A stretch of DNA of 27,896 nt, from positions 1 through 27,896 of the forward strand of contig JAFXMP010000282.1 in NCBI GenBank assembly GCA_017530275.1. Reading direction: 5' to 3'. The stretch comes from Clostridia bacterium (GTDB lineage: Bacteria; Bacillota_A; Clostridia; Christensenellales; Aristaeellaceae). Both the position numbers and the translations under genes were made by a program. Of this stretch, positions 1-7,887 are shown one piece after another. Position 1 is the stretch's first letter, and the number at the start of each line of letters is the position of its first letter. Below the pieces are notes generated by a model. That model searched no databases. It was not told the DNA's origin and was given only the letters and a program-made list of their open reading frames with translations.

Positions 1-1283
1 AAGTCCGTCAGCGTATGCAGGTATTTGGACACATCCTCATTTTGGCGGCGGGTAAGCTCCCGGCCCGTCAGCTTGACCAGATAGGACCCCAGCGCGTCCT
101 CGTACCGGTCGCAGTCGGATTCCATCTTTTCCACTTCTTCCAGGCCCTCCGGGGTATAGTTTGCCGTCAGGGACAGGGCGGCGGACAGGGCTTCCCGCGC
201 GCGCTCCGCCATATCGATAATCGTTAAGCGGCTTTGCTCCACGGCGAGGGCCGGATGGCCCAGAAAACGCTCCTCCAGCCGCACGGTGAGCTGATCGGCT
301 TCCGCCTGTTTGTCCCTGATCAGCAGGCAAACCAGCGCCTCCAGCACATCGGTGAAAGGCAGCAGTACCAGCACCATGGCAAACCGCAGGATGGTATTGA
401 CCAGCGCCAGGGAGAACGGGTTCATCACCGTTTGCAGGAACGGGAAGCGGAAAATCGCGTCTGAGAGATAGAACAGCGCCGCGCAGACCATGACGCTGAT
501 GATCCCGGCTACCAGATACACCGCCGCCGTCCGTTTTCCGTCGGCGTTCGCGCCTAAGGCGGAGAGCAGCACCGGAAACGCCGCGCCGATGGCGACGCCC
601 ATAAGCAGCGGCAGCGCCGCTTCAAAGGACATGGCCCCGGTGACGGAAAGGGCCTGCACGATACCGACTGCGGCAGAGGCGGACTGCAAAACCGCCGTGA
701 ATACAGTGCCCACCAGGATGCCCAGAACAGGATTTGAAAGAGAAGCCAGCGTGTCTGTGAACCAAGGCTGCTCCCCAAGGCCGGATACCGCGCCGCTCAT
801 GATGCTCATGCCGTACATCAGCACGGTAAAGCCCATCAGGATATCTCCGATGTGCCGCTTTTCCTTCTTTTTGGAGAATACCCGCAGGAAAACGCCGATG
901 ATCGCAACCACACCGGTCAGCGTGGCGGTGGAAAGCAGGCTTAATACGCCGGAGCTGCCTTCAATATAGCTCAGGCTGATGATCCAGCCGGTGACGGAGG
1001 TGCCAAGGATTGCGCCCAAAATCACCCCGATGGCCTGAACCAGCTTCATCATGCCCGCGTTCACAAAGCCTACGACCATAACGGACGTGGCGCAGGACGA
1101 TTGGATCACCGCCGTCACCCCTGTGCCCAGCAGCATGCCCCGGAACGTGGTGCTGGAGAGCCGGTAGAGCACCAGCTCCAGCTGGTTGCCCGCCACGCGC
1201 TTGAGCCCGTCGCCCATCAGCGTCATGCCAAAGAGAAACAGCGCGATGCCGCTGCAAAGCGAAATGACATGGGATACGTCCAT
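1..1283 (-). CDS. Na/Pi cotransporter family protein with C-terminal PhoU-like region (3' end outside window)
   Basis: Membrane symporter of the NptA/Na-Pi cotransporter II family, expected to import phosphate with sodium. About 427 codons are visible and the frame is still open at base 1. I read it by eye from ATG 1283-1281, behind a strong AAGGAGG site at 1291-1297. The N-terminal ~290 residues are hydrophobic and carry the two inverted repeats typical of the family, GTGVTAVIQSSCAT (residues ~54-67) and GTVFTAVLQSASAA (~185-200). The visible C-terminal part is charged and helical (for example ERAREALSAALSL, LEEVEKMESDCDRYEDAL), as in the PhoU-like domain fused to many Firmicute members. It diverges from a PhoR-like kinase gene. 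The shared spacer has a TATACT -10 box and a PHO-box-like repeat, so phosphate control is likely. Family assignment is firm; substrate is inferred. Confidence 0.88.
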   Translation of the reverse strand, partial: MDVSHVISLCSGIALFLFGMTLMGDGLKRVAGNQLELVLYRLSSTTFRGMLLGTGVTAVIQSSCATSVMVVGFVNAGMMKLVQAIGVILGAILGTSVTGWIISLSYIEGSSGVLSLLSTATLTGVVAIIGVFLRVFSKKKEKRHIGDILMGFTVLMYGMSIMSGAVSGLGEQPWFTDTLASLSNPVLGILVGTVFTAVLQSASAAVGIVQALSVTGAMSFEAALPLLMGVAIGAAFPVLLSALGANADGKRTAAVYLVAGIISVMVCAALFYLSDAIFRFPFLQTVMNPFSLALVNTILRFAMVLVLLPFTDVLEALVCLLIRDKQAEADQLTVRLEERFLGHPALAVEQSRLTIIDMAERAREALSAALSLTANYTPEGLEEVEKMESDCDRYEDALGSYLVKLTGRELTRRQNEDVSKYLHTLTD

Positions 1284-1306
1284 AGAATCGCCTCCTTCGC
1301 AATGAT

Positions 1307-1364
1307 AGTATACTACATTCAGGCAGAATCCGCAGCCGGTATCATGTTAAATCTACATTAAATC
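1307..1364 (-). promoter_or_regulatory. Promoter of the Na/Pi symporter gene with PHO-box-like 11-bp direct repeat
   Basis: On the minus strand a TATACT -10 hexamer lies at 1312-1307, about 24 bases before the start codon. Upstream, TTTAATG and TTTAACA (plus coordinates 1347-1364) form two 7-nt direct repeats separated by the 4-nt spacer TAGA, an 11-bp period. That matches the layout of PhoP/PhoB sites (two 7-nt repeats, 4-nt spacer; TTAACA-like units in Bacillus). No good -35 box is present, as is usual for activated promoters. The same repeat lies about 37 bp upstream of a TATATT box (1401-1406) facing the kinase gene, so it could serve both genes. The motif is seen directly; the regulator is inferred. 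Confidence 0.5.
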
Positions 1365-1475
1365 TTATCATAGTCTCTGTTACTTCCGGAAAAGCTATGG
1401 TATATTGGAACTGCCGCCCGGCGTCTATCTGAGGCGGCGAGAAGCGTTGAATACGGGATTCGGGGGAAAAAACGC

Positions 1476-3116
1476 ATGACGAAAAAGATTTTTGTTTATT
1501 CCTTTCTGGTCGGCGCGCTGACGCTGCTGCTCACCACGGGCCTGTTTTTTGGGCTGCAGTACCGCCAGAACCTGGACGAGGCTTCCAACGCGCTGCGGCA
1601 GGAAACGTATTATGTGGCCCATGGCGTTGAACAAAGCGGGCTGGATTATCTGGCCGGCCTGGAATGCGACAGGCGCGTCGTCTGGATGGCTTCGGACGGG
1701 AGCGTTCTGTATGCAAGTCCATCCGATGATCTGTCGGATGTATCCGGGCAAGCCGAGATGCGGGATGCCCTCGCGGACGGCACGGGCCAGGCGTCCCGAA
1801 AGCCTGATGGTGAAAACCTGACGTATGTTTACTGCGCCATTCGGTTGGAAGACGGCTCCATTCTGCGTCTCTCCATGCCGCTTCCTCCGGTGCAGGTGGC
1901 GCTCGTCACGGTCAGCCCTGTGCTTTGGGCGTTCGTTCTGGTGCTTACGTTCTCAGGGGTGATGTCCTTCCGCGCGGCGAAACAGATCGTACGCCCCATT
2001 AACGAATTGGATCTGGATCACCCGGAACGGAGCAAGGTATATGCCGAGCTTTCTCCGCTGATCGAAAGTCTCCAGGAACAGCAGCTGACCATCGACGAAC
2101 AGATGGAGACCCTGTACCGCAAGCAAAAAGAATTCACTGCCCTGACCGACAGCATGAGCGAAGGATTCCTGCTGCTGGACAAGAGCGGCAAGGTGCTCAG
2201 CGCCAACGCCTGCGCCAAGCAGTTGCTGCCGGAGCTGGCCGACGGCGGGGAGGAGCTCTCCAGCGAACAGGCAATCGCCATAGCGGAACAGGCGCTTTCC
2301 GGAGAGCATACCGAAACGGATCAGCAGAAAAACGGTCGGAACTGGCGTCTGATCGCAAGCCCCGTGCGTTCCCATGGCAGCGTCGTTGGCGCGGTGTTGC
2401 TTTGGATGGACGTGACCGAGCGCGCCCAGCGGGAGAGGCTGCGGCAGGAATTCTCCGCCAATGTATCCAACGAACTGAAAACGCCGCTGACCTCCATCTC
2501 CGATTCTGCGGAACGTATGTCCCAGGGCGGCGTCCCGGAGGACGAGATGCGGGAATTTTCCGCCGGCATCCACCAGGAAGCGCAGCGCCTGATCGCCCTG
2601 GTGGAAGATATTATGAAGCTCTCCAATCTGGATAGTAACGAGAGTCTGCCGGACAGCGCGCCGGTGGCGCTTTACGATCTGTGCCAGAACGTGGTGGAAA
2701 GCCTTTCGCCGGCGGCCGAAAAGCAGGATGTCCATCTTGCTCTGGAGGGTGAAGCGGCGGAGGTTTCCGGCGTAAGGCAGCTTTTGCACGAAATGGTTTA
2801 CAATCTCTGCGACAACGCGATCAAATACAACAAGCCCGGCGGCAGCGTCACAGTCACGGTAAAAAAACTGCCGGACGCCGTGCGTCTGTCGGTTTCGGAC
2901 ACCGGCATCGGCATTCCGCAGGCGCAGCAGAGCCGGGTGTTTGAACGCTTCTATCGGGTCGATAAGAGCCACTCCCAGCAAGTGGGCGGCACAGGGCTGG
3001 GACTGTCCATCGTCAAGCACGGAGCCCAGCTTCACAACGCCCGCTTGTCCCTCAAAAGCACCCCAGCCGTCGGCACGACCGTTACGCTGGATTTTCCCTG
3101 TCCACAGCCCAAATAA
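1476..3116 (+). CDS. PhoR-like membrane sensor histidine kinase with Asn at the phosphoacceptor site
   Basis: 546-residue sensor kinase of the PhoR type. TM1 is at ~6-28, an extracytoplasmic domain at ~30-138 and TM2 at ~142-164. A linker and PAS-like domain (~215-315) lead to a HisKA dimerisation helix (~322-388) and a HATPase domain (~430-542). The ATPase motifs are intact: N-box NLCDNAIKYN (443-452), G1 DTGIGI (475-480), F-box FERFYR (489-494) and G2 GGTGLGLSI (504-512). The H-box reads FSANVSNELKTPLTS, so residue 332 (codon AAC, 2469-2471) is Asn where the family has His. The following segment, ISDSAERM, also departs from the usual ISGYAE. ATG is preceded by GGGGGAA. No response regulator gene adjoins it; the neighbour is a divergent phosphate symporter. 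As written it should not autophosphorylate; it might act as a phosphatase or ligand-sensing partner, or the base may be an error. Confidence 0.88.
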   Translation: MTKKIFVYSFLVGALTLLLTTGLFFGLQYRQNLDEASNALRQETYYVAHGVEQSGLDYLAGLECDRRVVWMASDGSVLYASPSDDLSDVSGQAEMRDALADGTGQASRKPDGENLTYVYCAIRLEDGSILRLSMPLPPVQVALVTVSPVLWAFVLVLTFSGVMSFRAAKQIVRPINELDLDHPERSKVYAELSPLIESLQEQQLTIDEQMETLYRKQKEFTALTDSMSEGFLLLDKSGKVLSANACAKQLLPELADGGEELSSEQAIAIAEQALSGEHTETDQQKNGRNWRLIASPVRSHGSVVGAVLLWMDVTERAQRERLRQEFSANVSNELKTPLTSISDSAERMSQGGVPEDEMREFSAGIHQEAQRLIALVEDIMKLSNLDSNESLPDSAPVALYDLCQNVVESLSPAAEKQDVHLALEGEAAEVSGVRQLLHEMVYNLCDNAIKYNKPGGSVTVTVKKLPDAVRLSVSDTGIGIPQAQQSRVFERFYRVDKSHSQQVGGTGLGLSIVKHGAQLHNARLSLKSTPAVGTTVTLDFPCPQPK

Positions 3117-3132
3117 CGAACGCGTATGATTT

Positions 3133-4602
3133 TTACGGCGCGCCGCCGGTTTCGTCCAGCCAGGTATTGCGGATATAATAGAGGGCCACGCCGTCCACAT
3201 CGATGGCGTCGTGCAGGGCATCGTAGGGCCAAAGGGTGATCACGCGGGTCAGATGATCGTTGATCAGGGTGATTTCCGCCCGGCTTTCACCTGAAGGGGT
3301 CCAGCCGTCCGGGAGCTTCCCGTCCCCGGCAAGGCTGGCTAAGCGGGAATACCAGGAAAGGAAGGCTTCCGCGTCCATATCCTGATTTTCCCCGGCACGA
3401 TTTACGGCGCAGTCGTACAGCGTACGGCCGTATTCATCCACGGCGATCTGGTTGTTTTCCGTGATCTGCTCCACCATGCGCACCTGATAGGCGTGGATGA
3501 TTCCGTTATGCGTAAAACGCACTTCGCTTAAATCGTTCACCAGCAGGTTCACTGGTGTTTGCAGCAGGTAATCCAGGGGCTGAAGCTCCTTCCAGAAGCC
3601 CAAAAGGAAATTGCTGGCGGTGAACACCTGCCCCTGCCATTGCACGTAGACTCCGCTTTTGCCGTTTTCGCTGCCGATACGCAGGGTGTAAACCGTTTCC
3701 GGCACGGGCACGCTGACTTGTTCCCCCGCCGTGGTTTCCCCGGTGATCACCGTAGGAGCCTGGGTGAGGGTAATGGTGAGGGCGGGAGCGTCCAGCCCGT
3801 AATCCTCCAGGTTCAGCTTTTCCGCTTTCCCCAAGCAGGCGGCGAAGCCCATGGCTTCGATTTTTTTCAGCAGCGCGTCTGTGCGCGGGGTGGACAGGGG
3901 ATAGGAGAAGGGCGCGTCCATTTGCCAGCCGGAAGGCGTATAATGCAGGGTCCATTCTATCTGCCCGGTGATCTCAATGCTGTCCAGCAGGGAACCGTCC
4001 AGGGAGGGCTGGGCAAAATCCCGCAGGGAAGCCATTTCCCGCAGGAAGGGAACACTGTCCGCTTCCAGAATGGTATACAGGGCGTCTGAACCGCTGATCA
4101 TGCAATAGCGCTGGGGCGTTTCCTGGCTGGGAGCCAGATCGCCCACCCGCAGTTCTTTCTTTTCCCCGTCCGTATAGGTCACGGTGACGCGGGCCAGCGC
4201 CGGGTCCAGGCCAAAATCGGACGGCAACAGGTCTCTTGCCTTGCTGAGGCTTTGCAGCACAGTGGTTTCGGCGGGCAGCTCCGTCAGAGATAGCGCCAGA
4301 TCCTCCAGCATATCAGCGCGCAGCGATTCGTCGGCCTGTCCCAGCAGCGAAAAGGTTCCGCCCTGCCGGACCAGCGGGTAAGCCACCCCATCCCGAGGGG
4401 CGATAGCCACGGCGGCAATCTCTTCCATGGGACGGCTGAGCAGCAGCACGGTTTCGCTGCCTGAAACAGGCGGCAACGCCACCGGCAGGGAACGCAGCAG
4501 ATACACCCCAACCCCCGCCAGTACGGCACAGAATATCAATATCAACAGAACGGTGCGGCCTTTGAAGGGCTGCCGCGTTTTTTTATGGGGCACTTTTTCC
4601 AT
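3133..4602 (-). CDS. DUF4340 domain-containing membrane-anchored protein
   Basis: 489-residue protein with a basic N-terminus, one membrane anchor (~17-37) and a long extracytoplasmic part. The repeated beta-rich pattern (LVRQGGTFSLLGQ, YTDGEKKELRVGDLAP, SDALYTILEADSVPFL, then DAPFSYPLSTPRTDALL) is that of DUF4340, a family often found beside GldG-like ABC transporter parts. No transporter gene is adjacent here. Its molecular role is unknown. ATG 4602 follows GGAGAAATC, 13 bases after the ispE stop, so the two genes are probably one transcript. It is the last gene of the minus-strand run and converges on the kinase gene ending at 3116, with only 16 bp and no visible terminator between them. 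Confidence 0.75.
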   Translation of the reverse strand: MEKVPHKKTRQPFKGRTVLLILIFCAVLAGVGVYLLRSLPVALPPVSGSETVLLLSRPMEEIAAVAIAPRDGVAYPLVRQGGTFSLLGQADESLRADMLEDLALSLTELPAETTVLQSLSKARDLLPSDFGLDPALARVTVTYTDGEKKELRVGDLAPSQETPQRYCMISGSDALYTILEADSVPFLREMASLRDFAQPSLDGSLLDSIEITGQIEWTLHYTPSGWQMDAPFSYPLSTPRTDALLKKIEAMGFAACLGKAEKLNLEDYGLDAPALTITLTQAPTVITGETTAGEQVSVPVPETVYTLRIGSENGKSGVYVQWQGQVFTASNFLLGFWKELQPLDYLLQTPVNLLVNDLSEVRFTHNGIIHAYQVRMVEQITENNQIAVDEYGRTLYDCAVNRAGENQDMDAEAFLSWYSRLASLAGDGKLPDGWTPSGESRAEITLINDHLTRVITLWPYDALHDAIDVDGVALYYIRNTWLDETGGAP

Positions 4603-4615
4603 GATTTCTCCAAAA

Positions 4616-5455
4616 TCAAGCCGTTTCGGTGAGGATGCAGGGAGAATAGACGGTTTTCAAGGTTTCATATGCCCTTTGCGCCTGATCGGCGGTTTCGTAT
4701 GCGCCGAATACCACGGAGCCGGAGCCGGTCATTTGGGCGAAGGCCGCGCCGGATTGGTACAGGGCATCTTTGGCCTGGGCGATTTCGGGCCTGAGGGGGA
4801 TGGAAGCGCTTTCCAGCACGTTGCCCCCACAAAGGCGCAGAGCTTGTAAATTGCCCGCTTTTAAGGCTTCTATGGCGCTTTCCGTATCCGGCGGCACGAC
4901 GCCATCGGAAGCGTGATAAGCCGTGAACACTTCCTTGGTGGACAGGGCGGCGCAGGGCTGGAGCAGGATCAGGGGAAAGACGCCGCTTTCTATGGGGGTC
5001 AGGATTTCCCCGATGCCCTGGGCGCGCCGGGGCGCGTCGTGGAGGCAGAAAGGAATATCAGCCCCTAACCTTTCGCCGAGCCTGCACAGGGCGGGCAGAT
5101 CAAGGCCGATGCACCACAGCTTGTTCAGCCCCTTGAGGGCCGCCGCCGCGTCGGCGCTTCCGCCCCCCAGGCCCGCGCCCGTGGGGATGCGCTTGACCAA
5201 GTGCAGCCTGGCTCCCCGGGAGATGCCACACAGCGTTTGCAGTGCCTTTGCGGCACGCAGTACCAAATTATCATCCCCGGCGGACAGGCCGTCTATGCCC
5301 TCCACAGTCAGGGACAGCCCTTTTGCTTCCTCGATATATAAAGTATCGTGCAGGGCGATGGGCTGCATGAGCATATCCAACAGATGATAACCGTCCTGCC
5401 GCTTGCCCGTCACGTTCAGCGTCCAGTTAATCTTCGCTCTTGCCTGAATCTCCAT
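4616..5455 (-). CDS. ispE: 4-diphosphocytidyl-2-C-methyl-D-erythritol kinase IspE
   Basis: 279-residue GHMP kinase that phosphorylates the 2-hydroxyl of CDP-methylerythritol in the MEP pathway of isoprenoid synthesis. Seen: N-terminal ARAKINWTLNV with Lys8, the glycine-rich ATP loop PTGAGLGGGSADAAAAL (91-107), GADIPF (131-136) with the usual Asp, and a C-terminal MTGSGSVVFG motif. Length is normal for the family. The frame is open upstream to 5632, but the ATG at 5455 is chosen because GGAGGACAGC precedes it and the protein then starts at the family's usual point. The start lies 29 bp inside the end of the upstream kinase gene, implying translational coupling. Confidence 0.95.
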   Translation of the reverse strand: MEIQARAKINWTLNVTGKRQDGYHLLDMLMQPIALHDTLYIEEAKGLSLTVEGIDGLSAGDDNLVLRAAKALQTLCGISRGARLHLVKRIPTGAGLGGGSADAAAALKGLNKLWCIGLDLPALCRLGERLGADIPFCLHDAPRRAQGIGEILTPIESGVFPLILLQPCAALSTKEVFTAYHASDGVVPPDTESAIEALKAGNLQALRLCGGNVLESASIPLRPEIAQAKDALYQSGAAFAQMTGSGSVVFGAYETADQAQRAYETLKTVYSPCILTETA

Positions 5456-6932
5456 GCTGTCCTCCGGCGCTTTTGCCCTTTTCCAGGGTGATTTCAAATT
5501 CAGCCCCGCCCTCGCCGCTGACCAGGCGGATGTGCTGGCCGTGGCGTTCCATGATGCGGTAGCAGATCGCCAAGCCCAGGCCGGTGCCTTTGCCCACGGT
5601 GTGGGCTTTGTCGGCTTTATAGAAACGGTCAAAAATGTGCGGCGCGTCCTGGGGCAGGATGCCCGCGCCGGTATCCTTCACCCGCAGGGAAACGTGATCC
5701 TTTTCTTCTTTCGTATGGATCGTGATCATTCCCCTTTCCGGGGTGAACTTGATGGCGTTGTCCAAAAGGTTGATGATCACTTGCTGGATCTGATCCGCGT
5801 CGGCGTGAACGAAGCAGGGGTCTGTTTCAAACTGCACGTCGATTTCCAATTGCTTGTCGTCGATTTGGGTCATGCGGGAAATGAGCACCCGCCGGGCCAG
5901 CTCGTTCACGTCAAAGTCGGTATAGGCTAAACTGGTTTCCTCGTTTTCCATCCGGGACAGGTTCAGCAGACTGCCGATCAGCTTGGATAACCGGTGGGTT
6001 TCATCGGTGATCACCTGCAAATACTGGGCGTGCTGCTCCGGGGGAATGGTGCCGTCCAGCATGCCCTGGGCGAAGCCCTGGATGGAGGTGATGGGAGAGC
6101 GTAATTCGTGGGACACGTTGGCCACGAAATCCCGGCGGGACTGCTCCAGGCTGGAAAGCTGAGCCGCCATTTGGTTGAACGCCTGGGACAGCTCCTGGAT
6201 CTCCTTGCCGCCCTCCTCCGGGGCCCGTGCCTGGAAATCGCCCCGCGCCATGCTGCCCGCCGCCTGGGCCATAGCCGCCAGGGGACGGCTCATCTGCCGG
6301 GCGATGAAGAACACCACCGCCGCCGCCAGCAGGAACAGGGCCGCCGCTGCCAGGGCCGTCTGCCAGATCAACCCCTGATAGGAGGCGTGCACCGTCTGGG
6401 CGGCGGTCTGGATCAGAATAAAGCCCATGACGATGCGCTGATTGGTGAGGGCGTTTTCCTGCACCCAGGGCACCAGCACCGTAAACAGGGGCCCAGCGGC
6501 GCTTTGGGTCTGCCGCACCACTTCCTTGCCCTGGAGAGCCTGCTCCATGTAAGCGGAAATTTCATCCGGGTTCAGGGCGTTTTGCAGGGATTCGTCCTGT
6601 AAAGTGGATTCGTTGTAATAAACGTATGTTTTCCCGCTGCGGTCTACCACCATGATATAGGCGTTATATTCCTGGTAAATCCGGCGGGATTTCCATTTCA
6701 TGTATTCCTCCGCCGTACTGCTTGTGCCCAGGATGGAGGAAAAGGAATCGTAGGACTGGCGGCTGGCCAGGTAGGCCATGTCCCGGGCCTGGGTTTTCAG
6801 TGCGTTCATGCGGCTGTTTACGGCGCTGTCCCTTAAATTGATATAAGAAAGCGCGGACAGCACGCCCACGCATACCAGGATCACCGCCAAGAACACGATC
6901 AGCAGCCGGGAAAACATGCTCAGGCCGCGCAT
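5427..6932 (-). CDS. Two-component sensor histidine kinase (HAMP, HisKA, HATPase)
   Basis: 501-residue sensor kinase. TM1 is at ~7-30, an extracytoplasmic sensor at ~31-185 and TM2 at ~188-211. A HAMP domain (~212-265) follows, then HisKA with the intact H-box NVSHELRSPITS (His275) and HATPase with NLLDNAIKF (388-396), KDTGAGI (419-425), FDRFYKAD (434-441) and GKGTGLGLAI (447-456). Unlike the kinase at 1476-3116, all catalytic residues are present. Start: ATG 6932 (MRGLSMF) with GGTGAGGTGG upstream. The frame is open to 7085, but that extension would translate an intergenic palindromic repeat and is rejected. The likely partner is the OmpR-type regulator at 7888-8577, from which it is unusually separated by a GyrI-like gene and two repeat copies. 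Signal unknown. Confidence 0.9.
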   Translation of the reverse strand: MRGLSMFSRLLIVFLAVILVCVGVLSALSYINLRDSAVNSRMNALKTQARDMAYLASRQSYDSFSSILGTSSTAEEYMKWKSRRIYQEYNAYIMVVDRSGKTYVYYNESTLQDESLQNALNPDEISAYMEQALQGKEVVRQTQSAAGPLFTVLVPWVQENALTNQRIVMGFILIQTAAQTVHASYQGLIWQTALAAAALFLLAAAVVFFIARQMSRPLAAMAQAAGSMARGDFQARAPEEGGKEIQELSQAFNQMAAQLSSLEQSRRDFVANVSHELRSPITSIQGFAQGMLDGTIPPEQHAQYLQVITDETHRLSKLIGSLLNLSRMENEETSLAYTDFDVNELARRVLISRMTQIDDKQLEIDVQFETDPCFVHADADQIQQVIINLLDNAIKFTPERGMITIHTKEEKDHVSLRVKDTGAGILPQDAPHIFDRFYKADKAHTVGKGTGLGLAICYRIMERHGQHIRLVSGEGGAEFEITLEKGKSAGGQHGDSGKSED

Positions 6933-6950
6933 GGGGGAAACCACCTCACC

Positions 6951-7035
6951 TATTTTTTTTCTGGGGGAAACCATTCTTTGGGGGCCAAAGAATGGTTTCC
7001 CCCAGTCCCCCTTCCAAGAAAGCCATAAGGGGCAT
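6951..7035 (-). repeat. Family 1 palindromic element, copy 1
   Basis: A perfect inverted repeat with 21-nt arms at 6961-6981 and 6985-7005 and the 3-nt loop GGG. Each arm begins CTGGGGGAAACCATT. Read on the minus strand, the palindrome is preceded by GGCTTTCTTGGAAGGGGGA and followed by AAAAAAAATA, then the kinase RBS 28 bases before its ATG. Both flanks recur at copy 3. The A-run, not a T-run, follows in the direction of transcription, so it does not look like an intrinsic terminator. Confidence 0.85.
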
Positions 7036-7088
7036 TGATGTTTTCTGCTCTTGGGAAATAATGGTTTATTCCTTAAGGTAAACAAAAC

Positions 7089-7721
7089 TCATTTTGCTCT
7101 GATCGGGTGCCGGATCACGGTTTTCAGCTTTTCGGGGGCTGTTTTCCGGGCGTCGCTCAGATAGATTTCGTGGTGCATCCGGATATCTGATATATCCAGT
7201 TCATAGCCCTGGCTTTCCATATAGGCGTGCATTTGCGAAACGGTGGCAGGTTCGTCGTCGTAGGGGCCCAGGTGCATGCACTGGACGCAGAGCCCTTCGT
7301 CATAGGCCATGAAGTACGCTTTGGAAAAATCCGTTTTCTTTTTCCGGCCCGCTTCCTCTATGGCCCAGTCAAAATCTGCCCGGGTGACGAAATCGGGCAG
7401 ACGGATGGCGGAAATCCATTGAAAGCTGTCCTTGCGGGAGTAATCGACGCCCCGCACGCCCTCCTGCCACCAAAAGCCCTCCAAGGGCGGCACCACGTAA
7501 TCGAAGTATCCCTCGATGCGGTGATCCCCCAGCTTGCTCATTTTGAGGGTGAAGGCCACGCCGTAAAGAAGCTGTATGGCCGCTTTGTATTCCCCGTCCT
7601 CCTGGTTGGGGTCGCCCTGGCCGCGCACGGCGATAAAGTTCATGGGCGGCACGGTGACGATGCCGGGCGTATTCTTCGGCAAGTAAAATTCCTTGTATTC
7701 TTTTTTATAATCGAAAGCCAT
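7089..7721 (-). CDS. GyrI-like domain-containing protein
   Basis: 210-residue soluble protein of the GyrI-like small-molecule-binding superfamily (the fold of the AraC effector domain and GyrI/SbmC). Seen: an N-terminal FYLPKNTPGIVTVPPMNFIAV strand pattern (broken here only by length), GYFDYVVPPLEGFWW, then a second half with HLGPYDDEPATVSQMHAY, the usual LGPYDDE signature, and a C-terminal HHEIYLSDARK. There is no DNA-binding domain, so it is a stand-alone ligand binder; ligand unknown. Start ATG 7721 follows AAAGGAGCACATC. It sits between a response regulator and its kinase, and family 1 repeats in opposite orientation lie on both sides. It may sense a small molecule for that pathway or be a later insertion. 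Confidence 0.85.
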   Translation of the reverse strand: MAFDYKKEYKEFYLPKNTPGIVTVPPMNFIAVRGQGDPNQEDGEYKAAIQLLYGVAFTLKMSKLGDHRIEGYFDYVVPPLEGFWWQEGVRGVDYSRKDSFQWISAIRLPDFVTRADFDWAIEEAGRKKKTDFSKAYFMAYDEGLCVQCMHLGPYDDEPATVSQMHAYMESQGYELDISDIRMHHEIYLSDARKTAPEKLKTVIRHPIRAK

Positions 7722-7814
7722 GATGTGCTCCTTTATCTATTAACATGCCAATGATGACTTTAGTCCATTTATAAGTGAAAGTATTCGCAAAACTGCAAAA
7801 CTTTTTTCAGATTT

Positions 7815-7885
7815 TTGGCTTTCTCGGAAGGGGGCCTGGGGGAAACCGCTCTTTGGCCTCCAAAGAGCGGTTTCCCCCAGCATCT
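7815..7885 (+). repeat. Family 1 palindromic element, copy 2
   Basis: Perfect 21-nt inverted repeat (7836-7856 and 7860-7880, loop CCT). It differs from copies 1 and 3 at two stem positions: AAACCGCTC replaces AAACCATTC. Both differences are matched in the opposite arm, so the pairing is kept. The upstream flank GGCTTTCTCGGAAGGGGG is shared, on the plus strand here, opposite to copy 1. It begins 7 bp past the response regulator stop codon, and the A-run of copies 1 and 3 is absent. Confidence 0.85.
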
Positions 7886-7887
7886 TC

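Noticed and set aside
1953..3221. 422-codon open frame on the minus strand opposite the first kinase
   Set aside because: It is antisense to an intact kinase with clear motifs, and its composition (rich in His, Gln, Gly, Arg) is that of a shadow frame produced by GC-rich codons.
5456..5632. 59-residue N-terminal extension of IspE
   Set aside because: It lies in the coding region of the upstream kinase, has low-complexity Trp/Ala/Ser composition, and the ATG at 5455 has a GGAGG site.
6961..7005. Palindromes of family 1 as rho-independent terminators
   Set aside because: For copies 1 and 3 the run after the stem in the transcribed direction is A, not T, and copy 1 and copy 3 lie close to downstream start codons.
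6933..7085. 51-residue N-terminal extension of the second kinase
   Set aside because: The extension would translate family 1 repeat copy 1. The internal ATG at 6932 has a proper RBS and places the first TM segment at the N-terminus.
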